The notes under the pieces: model-generated
Told to the model about the DNA's origin: nothing
What the model saw: the letters and a program-made list of their open reading frames with translations, nothing else
The model's database searches: none
Program-made: the position numbers and the translations under genes
Source of the DNA: RGIG9379 sp031553005
GTDB lineage: Bacteria > Bacteroidota > Bacteroidia > Bacteroidales > Paludibacteraceae
DNA length: 64,000 nt
NCBI GenBank assembly: GCA_031553005.1
Contig: JAVBMA010000014.1
Span: 23,701 to 87,700 of the forward strand
Direction: 5' to 3'
In this document: positions 16,992 through 25,603 of the stretch, piece after piece
Layout: each line of letters begins with the position of its first letter
Position numbering within the stretch: the stretch's first letter is position 1

Positions 16992-17121
16992 GCTTTAATC
17001 TTGAAATTAATATTATCACAATATTAACCATTTTAAGCGATTTACACAAGAGGATAATTAAGATGGACAGATGGTCAGATATTTTAGTCTATTTATCTGA
17101 CCATCTGAATATCTAAAATAT

Positions 17122-17847
17122 TTACTCTTTATCCCTATACTCGGTCAATAATGTATAATTCAGCAACTTACCTTTACTGTCATAAGTTTCAGAACGAATA
17201 ATACCGGCATATATTGCAACCCATTCGATCCCTCTATAAGTCCGAATCTCTCCGTTCGATATAACATTGAAATAGAATGTAATTTTTGCAGCATTGAAAG
17301 TTCCGGCAGGCGTTGTTATTTCTTCGGTTTTTTCATAATTACGACCATAAATATGAACTTTTATGTAATCATTGGTCTCTTTAGATTCAATCTCAAACCC
17401 ACTTTCACCCATCACTATATCGGAAACGTAAGGATAATCATCATTGAAAACATTCGGATAATCCAGGAAATTACCGATAAGTGCAGTGTTTGTTCCTAAT
17501 ATCTTCATAACTTCAGGCGAAAAACTCTTGTTTCTCATCTTTAGATGAAAATCGTTTAGTACTCCACATTGAGCATCAATCTCTCCCCTGTCAATCACAT
17601 TATTTTTGCTATCGGTCATTGTGAATCCAATTTCAACGCTTGTTCCCGGATCATATTGAAAAGATTGGTTCACCCTGTAAATCATTGTATTTAAGAGCTT
17701 GTTTTTAGCATTGTAACTTTTGCTTACCAAAAGAGCTCCTTCATTGGTAGGAAAAAAAGGTATACAGTGCGTATTATCCGCAGTATCCTGGGCTGTCATT
17801 AAAAATGGAATACAAGCCGAAAAGAAAAGAACCAGTACTTTTTTCAT
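17122..17847 (-). CDS. Exported TapB/DUF3108-like beta-rich protein
   Basis: This is a 241-residue protein with a clean signal peptide (MKKVLVLFFSACIPFLMTA, cleavage before QD). The mature part is beta-rich, without Cys clusters or membrane segments. The segment TTPAGTFNAAKITFYF followed by EWVAIYAGIIRSETYD resembles the periplasmic TapB/DUF3108 group, which have a lipid-carrier-like fold; the resemblance is from memory and weak. It is the only gene between the GT90 gene and the terminator at 18016-18063, so it is probably monocistronic. The function is unknown; an envelope role is inferred only from export. Confidence 0.6.
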   Translation of the reverse strand: MKKVLVLFFSACIPFLMTAQDTADNTHCIPFFPTNEGALLVSKSYNAKNKLLNTMIYRVNQSFQYDPGTSVEIGFTMTDSKNNVIDRGEIDAQCGVLNDFHLKMRNKSFSPEVMKILGTNTALIGNFLDYPNVFNDDYPYVSDIVMGESGFEIESKETNDYIKVHIYGRNYEKTEEITTPAGTFNAAKITFYFNVISNGEIRTYRGIEWVAIYAGIIRSETYDSKGKLLNYTLLTEYRDKE

Positions 17848-18015
17848 GATCTACAAAAAATAAAATGTTAATAAAATAAGACTCAATACAGATTTTAATC
17901 AATTATTGATTAGATTAATTAAAATCATGATGCACTTTATTAACAAACTATATTTATCAAAAGTTCAAATAAAAAATACAAAATTGAAAATAGATTTGGG
18001 CTGTATTAAAAAAAT

Positions 18016-18063
18016 TTAGCCTGCAACAGAAAAAATCAAGATTAATTCTTACTTGCAGGCTAA
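18016..18063 (-). terminator. Intrinsic terminator after the HMA gene
   Basis: TTAGCCTGCAA and TTGCAGGCTAA form a perfect 11-bp stem with a 26-nt loop. On the minus strand the stem is followed by ATTTTTTTAAT, so it terminates the leftward HMA/TonB-receptor transcript. Confidence 0.8.
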
Positions 18064-18137
18064 TTGACGGTCCTTAAACCAGACAAATTTTTCCTTTATA
18101 ACTAACTTTCAACTTTCCCTTTTCACCTTTCAACTAA

Positions 18138-18485
18138 TCAGTGTTGATGATCGTGATGATTTTCAATACTTTTTACTTCGTTTCCGGTTACTATTGTCGC
18201 ATCGTATCCTAATTTCTTAAATGCGGCAATCAAACCTTCAACACTATTTTTATCCGTTTTAAAAGTAATGGAAACAGTTTGTGAAGAAAAATCCACTTTC
18301 ATATCGGTAACCCCTTTTTCAAATGCCATGTTTTTCTCTATCTTATTTTTACAAGACATACAATGCATTGGCACCGAAAACAGTACTGTTTGTTTTGAAT
18401 TCTTTTCCGCATCACCTTTTGAATAGGCATTTGCCGAAAACACAACGAGAAATGCCACTAAAATAAAACCAATTTTGTTTTTCAT
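18138..18485 (-). CDS. Exported heavy-metal-associated (HMA) domain protein
   Basis: This 115-residue protein has a signal peptide (IGFILVAFLVVFSANAYS) and one ferredoxin-like HMA domain. The metal loop reads MHCMSCKNKIEKNM, with CxxC in the expected position near residue 43. The domain ends with AAFKKLGYDATIV, the typical last helix and strand. The C-terminus is His-rich (NHHDHQH), giving a second metal-binding site. It is likely a periplasmic carrier of copper or another soft metal. It lies 94 bp downstream of a TonB-dependent receptor on the same strand, and the two probably form an operon for metal or metallophore uptake or sensing. Confidence 0.85.
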   Translation of the reverse strand: MKNKIGFILVAFLVVFSANAYSKGDAEKNSKQTVLFSVPMHCMSCKNKIEKNMAFEKGVTDMKVDFSSQTVSITFKTDKNSVEGLIAAFKKLGYDATIVTGNEVKSIENHHDHQH

Positions 18486-18579
18486 ATTTATATAAATTAC
18501 AAGTTATTAATTACAAATTACAAGCCAATATCCAAAATTCTTCTCCTCCTTTTTCAACTTTCACTTTTCCCCTTTCACC

Positions 18580-20811
18580 TTATTGAATGTTCCATCTCAG
18601 CCCCACATAAACCTTCCTTCCATGCACAGGGCCCCAAATCATCGAACCGTCAAAGTCCGGCCCCCAAGGGTCGTCTGCCGCTACAATCGGATTTTCCTGT
18701 TTATAGTTGAATATATTTTCGCAACCCAGATATACCGACCATGTACGGAAATATTTTGTTATCTGGGCATTGAATACCGGATATGCGCTAAACTCTTTAT
18801 CCCAAAGCGGATTGACCGGATCAGGATCAGGCATTCGTCCGCCACCATTCAATTGGGAAGTAAAATCGAACTGCCATTTTTTTAGCGGAGTCTGATACAT
18901 AATCGTCAGCAAACCTTTATATCGGTTTGTCAATGGCTTTTCCCTTAGTTTTCCGCCGATAGTCATCCGGGCGTCTGTAATACGGTAAGCCGCAGTAGTC
19001 GTGAATCCGGCAAAAAACTCATAAGTTGCTTCGATCTGGAAATTGCTTGAGTAAGACCTTCCGTCCAAATTATAGAATCTAGCTTCATGCGGATTACTAT
19101 CCAGGTCAGTTACTACCTGATTCATAAAATCGGTGTAGTACCACTCTCCTATTACAGTAATATTTTTATCTTCTTTAACCGGAATATAGGCAGTTGCACT
19201 CAAACCGTAATTCCAAGCATCTTCTCTTTCGAGGTCATTGGCTATTGTTATTTTTCTGCTGCTTGCAAGCAAATAGCTGTTTTCGGCCAAGACATGTGCA
19301 GTACGGTATCCTTTTCCTACGGAAGCACGGATGTATAAAAATTTGAAAGGATCATACTTCAGGTGTATGCGGGGAGTTACAAAAAATCCGTCTTTATTAT
19401 GGAAATCGCCCCGCACTCCTGCCATAGCAACGAGTTTTTTTGCAAAATTGAATGTATATTCACCGAATACGCCGGGTACCACTTCATCCATATTGTAATT
19501 TTGCCCATTCAATTTTTCACGGAAAATATCCGTATTCAAACTGGCTCCCGCCTTAAAGTGGTGAACAGGGGTAAATTCCGTCTGGTAAATCAGGTTGGCG
19601 TAAAAGTTGGATTGATTGGCATCATAAGAGGTTTTACCATAAAAAGCATCCTGATTGTGATATGAACCGGAAAGAATCAGCCCCATGCTTGTATTCTTTT
19701 TTTGATCGAAAATAAAGCCTTCTTTTGCAAACGCTTCAATCCGGTTGGTACGTATTCCTACTTGGTAAAGCTCTTCCGTAGTATTCAAATCCGACATTTG
19801 TCCCGATTTGCGGTCTTCCGAAAGAAAGCGCACTCCCAATTGCGACACGAATTTATTTGTCTGGTAATACCAGCGATTGAAAAGGTTTACCTGCTGAATT
19901 TTCGGTTGATCCATAAATCCGTCGCTGTTACCGTCGTGCTCTTTTGTCTCATTCTCATAATGTGCAAAAAGCATCGTGGAGAGCTTGGGATTCAACTTAT
20001 ATGCAGCATCGGCATTTGCCTCAAGCCGCATAGCGCTGCTTCCGAAAAGATTGACAGAAAGGCGATCCGAGTTTTGCGGTTTTTTATATTCCACATTGAT
20101 CTGTCCGGTTACAGACTCGTAACCATCGACCACCGAAGATGTACCTTTGGATACCTGAATGCTTTCCATCCAAGGACCGGGTACATATCCCAACCCGTAA
20201 GGAGCAGCCAGCCCGCGGAAGTTCGGAATTTTCTCGGTCAGCATTTGTACGTAACTGCCCGATAATCCGAGCAGCTTGATTTGTTTTGCACCGGTGGTAG
20301 CATCACTGTATGAAACATCTACGGACGGATTGGTTTCGAAACTCTCGCCTAAATTGCAACATGCAGCGCGGCACAACTCTCCATAATTGATTTGTTGTGT
20401 CTGGATAGTCATAATACGCGAATTGGTTGTTCCAAGATTTCGGCTAGAGACACTTACCTCATCCAGCATTATACCTTTTTCAAGTTGGATAACAAATCCT
20501 TCTCCTGTTGCCGAATGAGTAAGCGCCGTCAATTCTTTACCTTTCTTTCGTTGAGCATTAAAGCGGCCTGAAATAATAAGCGTATCATTTTGATATTCTA
20601 CACTACTTATTATCAATTGATTGTTTCCGGACACTTCCGGAACTTCAAATCTACCATCAGCTCCGGTAGAACTTCCTACTTGTGTACCTGCCCAATAGAC
20701 ATTCACGCCCACCATGTGTTCGCCGTTTTCATCTACTACAACTCCTTTTACCTGAGCCGTCAGAGGAAAAGCAATCAGAAGAAACAGAATGATTATTTTG
20801 TTCGTTTTCAT
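18580..20811 (-). CDS. TonB-dependent outer membrane receptor, likely metal-related
   Basis: This 743-residue outer-membrane receptor carries a signal peptide (IIILFLLIAFPLTAQ). A CarboxypepD_reg-like beta-sandwich follows at about 20-100 (GVVVDENGEHMVGVNVYWAG). The plug domain, about 115-235, includes QISVSKGTSSV-like sequence (ESIQVSKGTSSVVDGYESVTG). A 22-strand-type barrel ends in VYVGLRWNIQ. The plug begins with a Cys cluster, CRAACC, near residue 143, which is unusual for receptors and may contact metal. With the downstream HMA protein and upstream Cys/His-rich protein, it suggests import of a metal complex. The substrate cannot be named; copper or zinc are guesses. A long-range hairpin precedes the start. 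Confidence 0.9.
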   Translation of the reverse strand: MKTNKIIILFLLIAFPLTAQVKGVVVDENGEHMVGVNVYWAGTQVGSSTGADGRFEVPEVSGNNQLIISSVEYQNDTLIISGRFNAQRKKGKELTALTHSATGEGFVIQLEKGIMLDEVSVSSRNLGTTNSRIMTIQTQQINYGELCRAACCNLGESFETNPSVDVSYSDATTGAKQIKLLGLSGSYVQMLTEKIPNFRGLAAPYGLGYVPGPWMESIQVSKGTSSVVDGYESVTGQINVEYKKPQNSDRLSVNLFGSSAMRLEANADAAYKLNPKLSTMLFAHYENETKEHDGNSDGFMDQPKIQQVNLFNRWYYQTNKFVSQLGVRFLSEDRKSGQMSDLNTTEELYQVGIRTNRIEAFAKEGFIFDQKKNTSMGLILSGSYHNQDAFYGKTSYDANQSNFYANLIYQTEFTPVHHFKAGASLNTDIFREKLNGQNYNMDEVVPGVFGEYTFNFAKKLVAMAGVRGDFHNKDGFFVTPRIHLKYDPFKFLYIRASVGKGYRTAHVLAENSYLLASSRKITIANDLEREDAWNYGLSATAYIPVKEDKNITVIGEWYYTDFMNQVVTDLDSNPHEARFYNLDGRSYSSNFQIEATYEFFAGFTTTAAYRITDARMTIGGKLREKPLTNRYKGLLTIMYQTPLKKWQFDFTSQLNGGGRMPDPDPVNPLWDKEFSAYPVFNAQITKYFRTWSVYLGCENIFNYKQENPIVAADDPWGPDFDGSMIWGPVHGRKVYVGLRWNIQ

Positions 20812-20847
20812 CTGTTTATAATTTATTTTTTACATTAATACCAGATG

Positions 20848-20900
20848 GAACACCCATATAATCATTGGCTCGTATATCATTTTTTTGACGTGGGTGTTTC
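20848..20900 (-). promoter_or_regulatory. Hairpin in the 5' leader of the TonB receptor
   Basis: AACACCCA (20849-20856) pairs with TGGGTGTT (20891-20898) across about 34 nt, 40-90 bases upstream of the receptor start. In the leftward transcript there is no T-run after it, so it is not a terminator in that direction. In the rightward direction it is followed by T-rich sequence. It could be a leader control element or a terminator for antisense transcription. Confidence 0.3.
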
Positions 20901-21090
20901 ATTTTTATTTTTTTTGATATTCAATTGCCCGACAATAAATAAAATGGTAGGCATACATTTATGAATCGTTCTCATTCATTGAAAACCGGATAACTGTTTC
21001 GATGAATAAAAAGTAGCAACAGGAACTATTTCGAAGAGTTTGCCATTTCAGGAAACTATTAAAATAAATACCTGTGAATCAAAAAAAAAA

Positions 21091-21561
21091 TCAAATGAGA
21101 AATACGCATAAAGTGCTCAGAAAGGTATTCGTAGAGCACCGGGGAGGAATAAATGAGGTGTAATAATGTACTGATTTATTCTCATTTTTATCAGGGATAA
21201 AGAGTGAAAATAAATCCGATTGAAATAAGTCAACGGAAGGAATGAAAATCTCGGATACATTTTTCTGTATATCCAATTTATATTCAACAACATACACACA
21301 GTGCCCGTTTTTATGACCATGATTGGAATTTTGGTCATTGGCAAAAGGGTTATGTGAATTCAAATCATTTTCGCCGTGGCAATGAGTATTGGTTTCAACT
21401 GAATGCTGGCAACTCTTTTCATCACAATTATGCAATTGCTCTTCCATTGCTTCTACCTGACAGTTGAAACAATGATAAGTCACATAATTTCCCCCTGATC
21501 CGATCCAGACGAACAAGGCAGAGAATAAAAATATGAATATGTGCTTTATTGAGTTCTTCAT
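21091..21561 (-). CDS. Exported Cys/His-rich protein, possible metal binder
   Basis: I do not recognise this 156-residue protein with certainty. It starts with a signal-peptide-like stretch (IFIFLFSALFVWIGSGG). It continues with YHCFNCQVEAMEE and a run rich in Cys, His, Asn and Asp (CDEKSCQHSVETNTHCHGEN, then NHGHKNGHC). The C-terminus contains FIPPRCS. The HC...CC...PP layout recalls the small HYC_CC_PP family of Bacteroidetes, but that is a memory-level match. It precedes the TonB receptor and HMA genes on the same strand, with a 279-bp gap, which supports a shared metal-handling role. A TATCTTTG box stands 20 bp upstream of its start. Confidence 0.6.
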   Translation of the reverse strand: MKNSIKHIFIFLFSALFVWIGSGGNYVTYHCFNCQVEAMEEQLHNCDEKSCQHSVETNTHCHGENDLNSHNPFANDQNSNHGHKNGHCVYVVEYKLDIQKNVSEIFIPSVDLFQSDLFSLFIPDKNENKSVHYYTSFIPPRCSTNTFLSTLCVFLI

Positions 21562-21580
21562 TTCAGTCTAAATACAAGTA

Positions 21581-21588
21581 CAAAGATA
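21581..21588 (-). promoter_or_regulatory. Bacteroidetes -7 element, TATCTTTG
   Basis: The minus-strand sequence TATCTTTG matches the Bacteroidetes TAnnTTTG consensus exactly and lies 20 bp upstream of the Cys/His-rich gene. No TTTG -33 element is found at 19-21 bp spacing, so activity may be weak or activator-dependent. Confidence 0.35.
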
Positions 21589-21770
21589 CAACAAATTTAA
21601 GAGATAATAGCCTGTATTTAAGAATTAATAAGAAGTTTAAAATCAAATAAAGTGCACAAAATTGTAAAGTTTTTTTGACCGCAGATAAACATCTATTTCA
21701 GAGAATCAGTTAGTCTGTTCACCGATTAATCAGTTTATCTAAATATCTGAAAATCTGTTTATCTGAACAT

Positions 21771-22340
21771 CTATTTCTTGCAAAACTCTATCATCTCCGG
21801 AAAAAACATATTAAACTCTTCCCTGTATGCCTCGTAATCGTCGGACAGAATATGAATTGCTTGATCGGTAAAATCGGGCAAAGAAGAGTATTTTGCCATA
21901 ATTTCTATCGATTCTTTGATTCCTTCAATATTTGCATAAGATGAAAGGCGGCGGTGAAGGACTATAAACGGAAGATACTGCCTAACGCTGCAAGGCAGAT
22001 GAAACCAATAAGAGAGAAGCGTTTTATAACAATAAGTACTGAATTTGTTTAACGGAATATCCGAATAAGAATCCCATTCTTTGGCAAGAAAGTGATCGTA
22101 AAAAATATCATTTACCACTCTTGCATAGTGATGATAGACCGGATACAACCGTTTTTTACTATGGTTAAATATGGGATGGCTATCTGCAAATCCATCTATT
22201 TTCCGGTGCAAAAATATGCCTTGCTGGATTCCTTCCGGGTAAGATTTGTATCTTTTTCCCTTTACGTCATCAGCGATAAAATTGCCAACTAATATTTCCT
22301 TTTTTTGTCCGGAAAGATATAGATGTGCCAGATAATTCAT
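21771..22340 (-). CDS. acpH: Acyl carrier protein phosphodiesterase (AcpH-like)
   Basis: AcpH removes the 4'-phosphopantetheine arm from holo-ACP. The 189-residue protein begins MNYLAHLYLSG, the standard AcpH start. It has the conserved metal-binding and active-site segments NFIADDVKGK, GIFLHRKIDGFADSHP and VVNDIFYDHFLAKEWD. The length is typical (about 190). It is cytoplasmic and stands alone. The region upstream (22341-22593) has no gene and includes CTTTGTG/CACAAAG inverted words near 22470-22535. Confidence 0.9.
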   Translation of the reverse strand: MNYLAHLYLSGQKKEILVGNFIADDVKGKRYKSYPEGIQQGIFLHRKIDGFADSHPIFNHSKKRLYPVYHHYARVVNDIFYDHFLAKEWDSYSDIPLNKFSTYCYKTLLSYWFHLPCSVRQYLPFIVLHRRLSSYANIEGIKESIEIMAKYSSLPDFTDQAIHILSDDYEAYREEFNMFFPEMIEFCKK

Positions 22341-22593
22341 TTTATATTTGCAATTTGAGAAAGATTTGTTTTGTGTTATTTCTGGTAATCAGGCATATTA
22401 TAAGCTACAACTTAATTAGTAATGCTTATCAGCTATATTACCCCCTAACGAGAAAAAGTAAATACAAAGGCTCGAAGTGCACAAAGAAAATAAAAAAACA
22501 AACATAACTTCGTGTCCTTTGCGCCTTTGTGTTTATAAAATTCATTAACGTTGACACCGGGCGTAATATTGCTGATAAGCGTATAATTAGTAG

Positions 22594-23379
22594 CTATCGA
22601 ATATCCTTTTTCCATTGCGTAATCCAAACATTGATTGAATCGAGCAATTGTGGAGATTCCTTGCGTACCGCCCATGCGTGGAGTTGGGAAAAACTGATAT
22701 TGGTCAAGATATCAAGGGAAGGATAATCCGCAAGCATTTCCGACGCCGTTTTATAATCGCATACGGCGTAGTCAATCTCTCCTCCGGCTACCAAAATAAG
22801 CAAATGCCCGGATTCGTAATCAGGCATTTCAATTATTTGGATAGTGTCTCCTATCTCATTTGCAAGGTTTTGCAAACGCGGAATGTAAGGAGAATTGTGA
22901 GCGACATATATTTTTTTACCCGGAAGTTCGAGTTGATTATGAATATAAACGGATGTTGTATCTGAGGCTTTCCGTTGAACCAGTACCTGTTTATCCAACA
23001 ATATATTTTCTGTAAATGCAACTGACTCTCTTAATTCGGAAGTTACCGGAATCAATCGCGCCACAATGTCGTATTTTCCATTCTCCAATCCTTCGAGACT
23101 CTCTTCCAGTCTTGTTTCAAGATGTATTTCTACCGGAATATTCAAATATCGGGAAAGCGACATTACCATTTCATACTGTTGCCCACCGATAGAATCACCA
23201 CTTCTGAAAAAACCGGAAGGGCTGTAATCCATAACGACATGCAATACTCCCGAATCTTTTATTTCCTGATAATCCCTAGATGAGTTTGAGGCAATTCCGC
23301 AACGTAGAATAAAGAAAACAACAAACAACAATGCTGATATCAGAATCGCCCGGTTATATTTGCTATTTATCTTTCTCAT
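22594..23379 (-). CDS. Periplasmic solute-binding (SBP_bac_3) protein
   Basis: From ATG at 23379 (MRKINSKYNRAIL) the protein has 261 residues; an upstream TTG at 23406 adds nine. The N-terminus has a membrane segment ending in FILRCGIASNSS, which may be a Bacteroidetes lipobox (Cys anchor). The remainder is a class II periplasmic-binding fold: SGVLHVVMDYSPSGFFRSGD, then QQYEMVMSLSRYLNIPVEI and the second-lobe LPGKKIYVAHNSPYI. The layout matches the substrate-binding half of MltF-type proteins, but no transglycosylase domain is attached. No permease or ATPase is adjacent, so it may be a sensor or orphan binding protein. The ligand is unknown; amino acids or peptidoglycan fragments are possible. 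Confidence 0.78.
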   Translation of the reverse strand: MRKINSKYNRAILISALLFVVFFILRCGIASNSSRDYQEIKDSGVLHVVMDYSPSGFFRSGDSIGGQQYEMVMSLSRYLNIPVEIHLETRLEESLEGLENGKYDIVARLIPVTSELRESVAFTENILLDKQVLVQRKASDTTSVYIHNQLELPGKKIYVAHNSPYIPRLQNLANEIGDTIQIIEMPDYESGHLLILVAGGEIDYAVCDYKTASEMLADYPSLDILTNISFSQLHAWAVRKESPQLLDSINVWITQWKKDIR

Positions 23380-23492
23380 ATTCGAATAGTTAAAAACTCC
23401 AATCAAATAGATATAATAATTTAGAAACAGTGAAAATTCTTATCACAAAGAAATTAGATATCTTCAAGCTTTCACTTTTCACTTTTCAACTT

Positions 23493-25547
23493 TCAATTAG
23501 AAAAGGAGGCAGAAACGCCTATTTTAAAATAGGAAGGATTCAACGCATAACCCGGAAGAACCAAGTAGTCATTGCTGCCCCACCCTTTATTTAAATGGTT
23601 ATACTCGACAAAAAAGCGCGCCTGTTTCAATTGACAATTTATATAAGCGTTTACGTAAGGATAATCTCCTACTTCATACTTGTCTTGTAAATAGAAAACT
23701 CCGGTTGCCGGCAAATAGCAAGGGGCGTAATATTTCGTATTGTAACGCATATCCGCTCCAACCTGAATGGTCAAGACTTTGAATAATTTATTAAATTGGA
23801 AGTAAAAATTGGAATACCAACTTAGTTCTGGCAAAGGAAGTACCCGCTCATTTGTGGTTTTCTGGTAGGCAAATTCGTTATCCCAATGGATGTAGCGCAA
23901 AAAACGGATTTGCTCTTTAAGCGTAAATTCGAAAATTCTGATATTGTCGTTTTCCTGACAGGGCATTGCTTTCTTATCCCAATATATATAATTTTTCAGG
24001 TCTTTGAATCCCGCCGAGAAAGCGAGCCCCAGAGAAGGATAAAAAGCAAATGAAGGCAAAGACAACGTTCCCTTTGCCGAAAGGGTATTTTTGTACGAAA
24101 AGTCTGTATTCCATTTTATATGGTTGGAAAAGTAATACTCTTCAAAAAAATCGGGGCATTCCCTCAAGTATTCGGCTTGCCCATTGAGACTTACCGGTTG
24201 CGCTCCCAAGTTAAATTTGGCTTGAATATTCCCTTTTAACAAATATGATCCGGCGTTTTTCTTTTCATCTTTAAAGTAGTACTCTCCCGAAAGGTCATAA
24301 GTAAGATTCTCTCCGAGATACTTTGCCAACACAGCTCCGACACCAATCTTCCACCTTTCCTTTTTCCGGTAGTCCGGATGTATCCGAAATCCAAGAATAC
24401 TATCCGCTTCATTAGGGTTCAGAGGATTCAGAGAATCCGGCTCGTTGAGATAGGTGTATTTTTTTATGTCTACGGTAATGTATCCAGTCAATCCGAAATC
24501 CATCAACGTGTTATATTCTTGATTCAACGAAATACCAAAAGTGTTTTTTATCTGTAAAAAACGGGTAGAATCCATCGTATAGAGATTGTTTACATATAAA
24601 GAATCATCGAGGTTATTGGCATGATAGAAGCTATCTACCGGAATTCTACCGCTCGGATTCAGACTCTTTTCGTAATATCTTTTTTTGCTGCTTTCGGATT
24701 GGAATGTATATATAAATGATGTGATAGGAACAAAAGCCCTTGAAACCGAATCTTCGGTTATGCGCACATCCTTTTCTGTTCCAATATGATATTTATAATT
24801 CAGGTATGAATTCCAGTTAACTAGCTTAGACCAAACATTACTCTCAAAATAGACAGGCATATTCTGGGCTTCCAGGTTTCCGGTCGCTTTTGGATTGGTA
24901 ACATCTTCTACATTTACGAGTCCGCCGTTTTCATAATTTTCATATCCGTTGAATGAGATATTCGCCATTAAATTATGGTGCTTTCCCATATAACTGCCGA
25001 AAAATCCGGCATTATAATCCTTAGTCGACTGGGAATTGTAAGCCCCATAACCATTTATCCAGTCTCCATACATACCGACATTGAAATCGGGAGTAACATT
25101 TACTGCAAAAACACCGTTCAAATGATGTTCGGGACATCCGCTAGGCCCACCGGCAAAGTAGCTAATGTTTGCATACGGCATTTTTGTATTATAATATCGC
25201 ACCTCTTCCGGATTGGTATAATAAATTTCGTATGGCTTGAAAAAGAAAAAGTCAGATTTTTTCTGCCTGTCAAAATAAATTTTCGACATACCGGGAGAAC
25301 CCAGATTTCCAAGGAATTCCAGGGCAATTGTCTTTTTTTCTGCCGGATTAGTAATAAAAAAACCACTGAATGATGTATCTAAATTTGCTTTCTTCACCAT
25401 TCCCAATGCTCCGGATGCAACCCAACTATCTGTTTTCTGGGTATATTTTTTATCGGCGGATGAATGGGAATGTGATTGGTGCGTTTCTTGTGCATAAAGA
25501 GAAAACACAAAAAACAAACCGGATATTATGCCTACTATTTTTTTCAC
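23493..25547 (-). CDS. Putative outer membrane porin (Porin_10-like)
   Basis: This 684-residue protein has a signal peptide (KIVGIISGLFFVFSLYAQ) followed by a His-rich ETHQSHSHSS segment. The remainder alternates aromatic and polar residues as a large outer-membrane beta-barrel and ends in FKIGVSASFSN with a terminal aromatic strand. The early EIYYTNPEEVRYYNTKMPYA and ISYFAGGPSG segments match the putative porin family (PF14121) as I remember it. There is no N-terminal plug domain, so it is not a TonB receptor. The substrate is unknown. It is separated by 56 bp from the upstream M16 peptidase gene and may share its transcript. Confidence 0.75.
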   Translation of the reverse strand: MKKIVGIISGLFFVFSLYAQETHQSHSHSSADKKYTQKTDSWVASGALGMVKKANLDTSFSGFFITNPAEKKTIALEFLGNLGSPGMSKIYFDRQKKSDFFFFKPYEIYYTNPEEVRYYNTKMPYANISYFAGGPSGCPEHHLNGVFAVNVTPDFNVGMYGDWINGYGAYNSQSTKDYNAGFFGSYMGKHHNLMANISFNGYENYENGGLVNVEDVTNPKATGNLEAQNMPVYFESNVWSKLVNWNSYLNYKYHIGTEKDVRITEDSVSRAFVPITSFIYTFQSESSKKRYYEKSLNPSGRIPVDSFYHANNLDDSLYVNNLYTMDSTRFLQIKNTFGISLNQEYNTLMDFGLTGYITVDIKKYTYLNEPDSLNPLNPNEADSILGFRIHPDYRKKERWKIGVGAVLAKYLGENLTYDLSGEYYFKDEKKNAGSYLLKGNIQAKFNLGAQPVSLNGQAEYLRECPDFFEEYYFSNHIKWNTDFSYKNTLSAKGTLSLPSFAFYPSLGLAFSAGFKDLKNYIYWDKKAMPCQENDNIRIFEFTLKEQIRFLRYIHWDNEFAYQKTTNERVLPLPELSWYSNFYFQFNKLFKVLTIQVGADMRYNTKYYAPCYLPATGVFYLQDKYEVGDYPYVNAYINCQLKQARFFVEYNHLNKGWGSNDYLVLPGYALNPSYFKIGVSASFSN

Positions 25548-25603
25548 ACTGCAAAGATATAAAATAAGTTGAAAGGGGAAAGATGAAGAGGAAAAGTGTA
25601 TAA

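Noticed and set aside
25552..25559. TATCTTTG promoter for the Porin_10 gene
   Set aside because: It lies only about five bases upstream of the start codon, leaving no room for a leader; probably chance.
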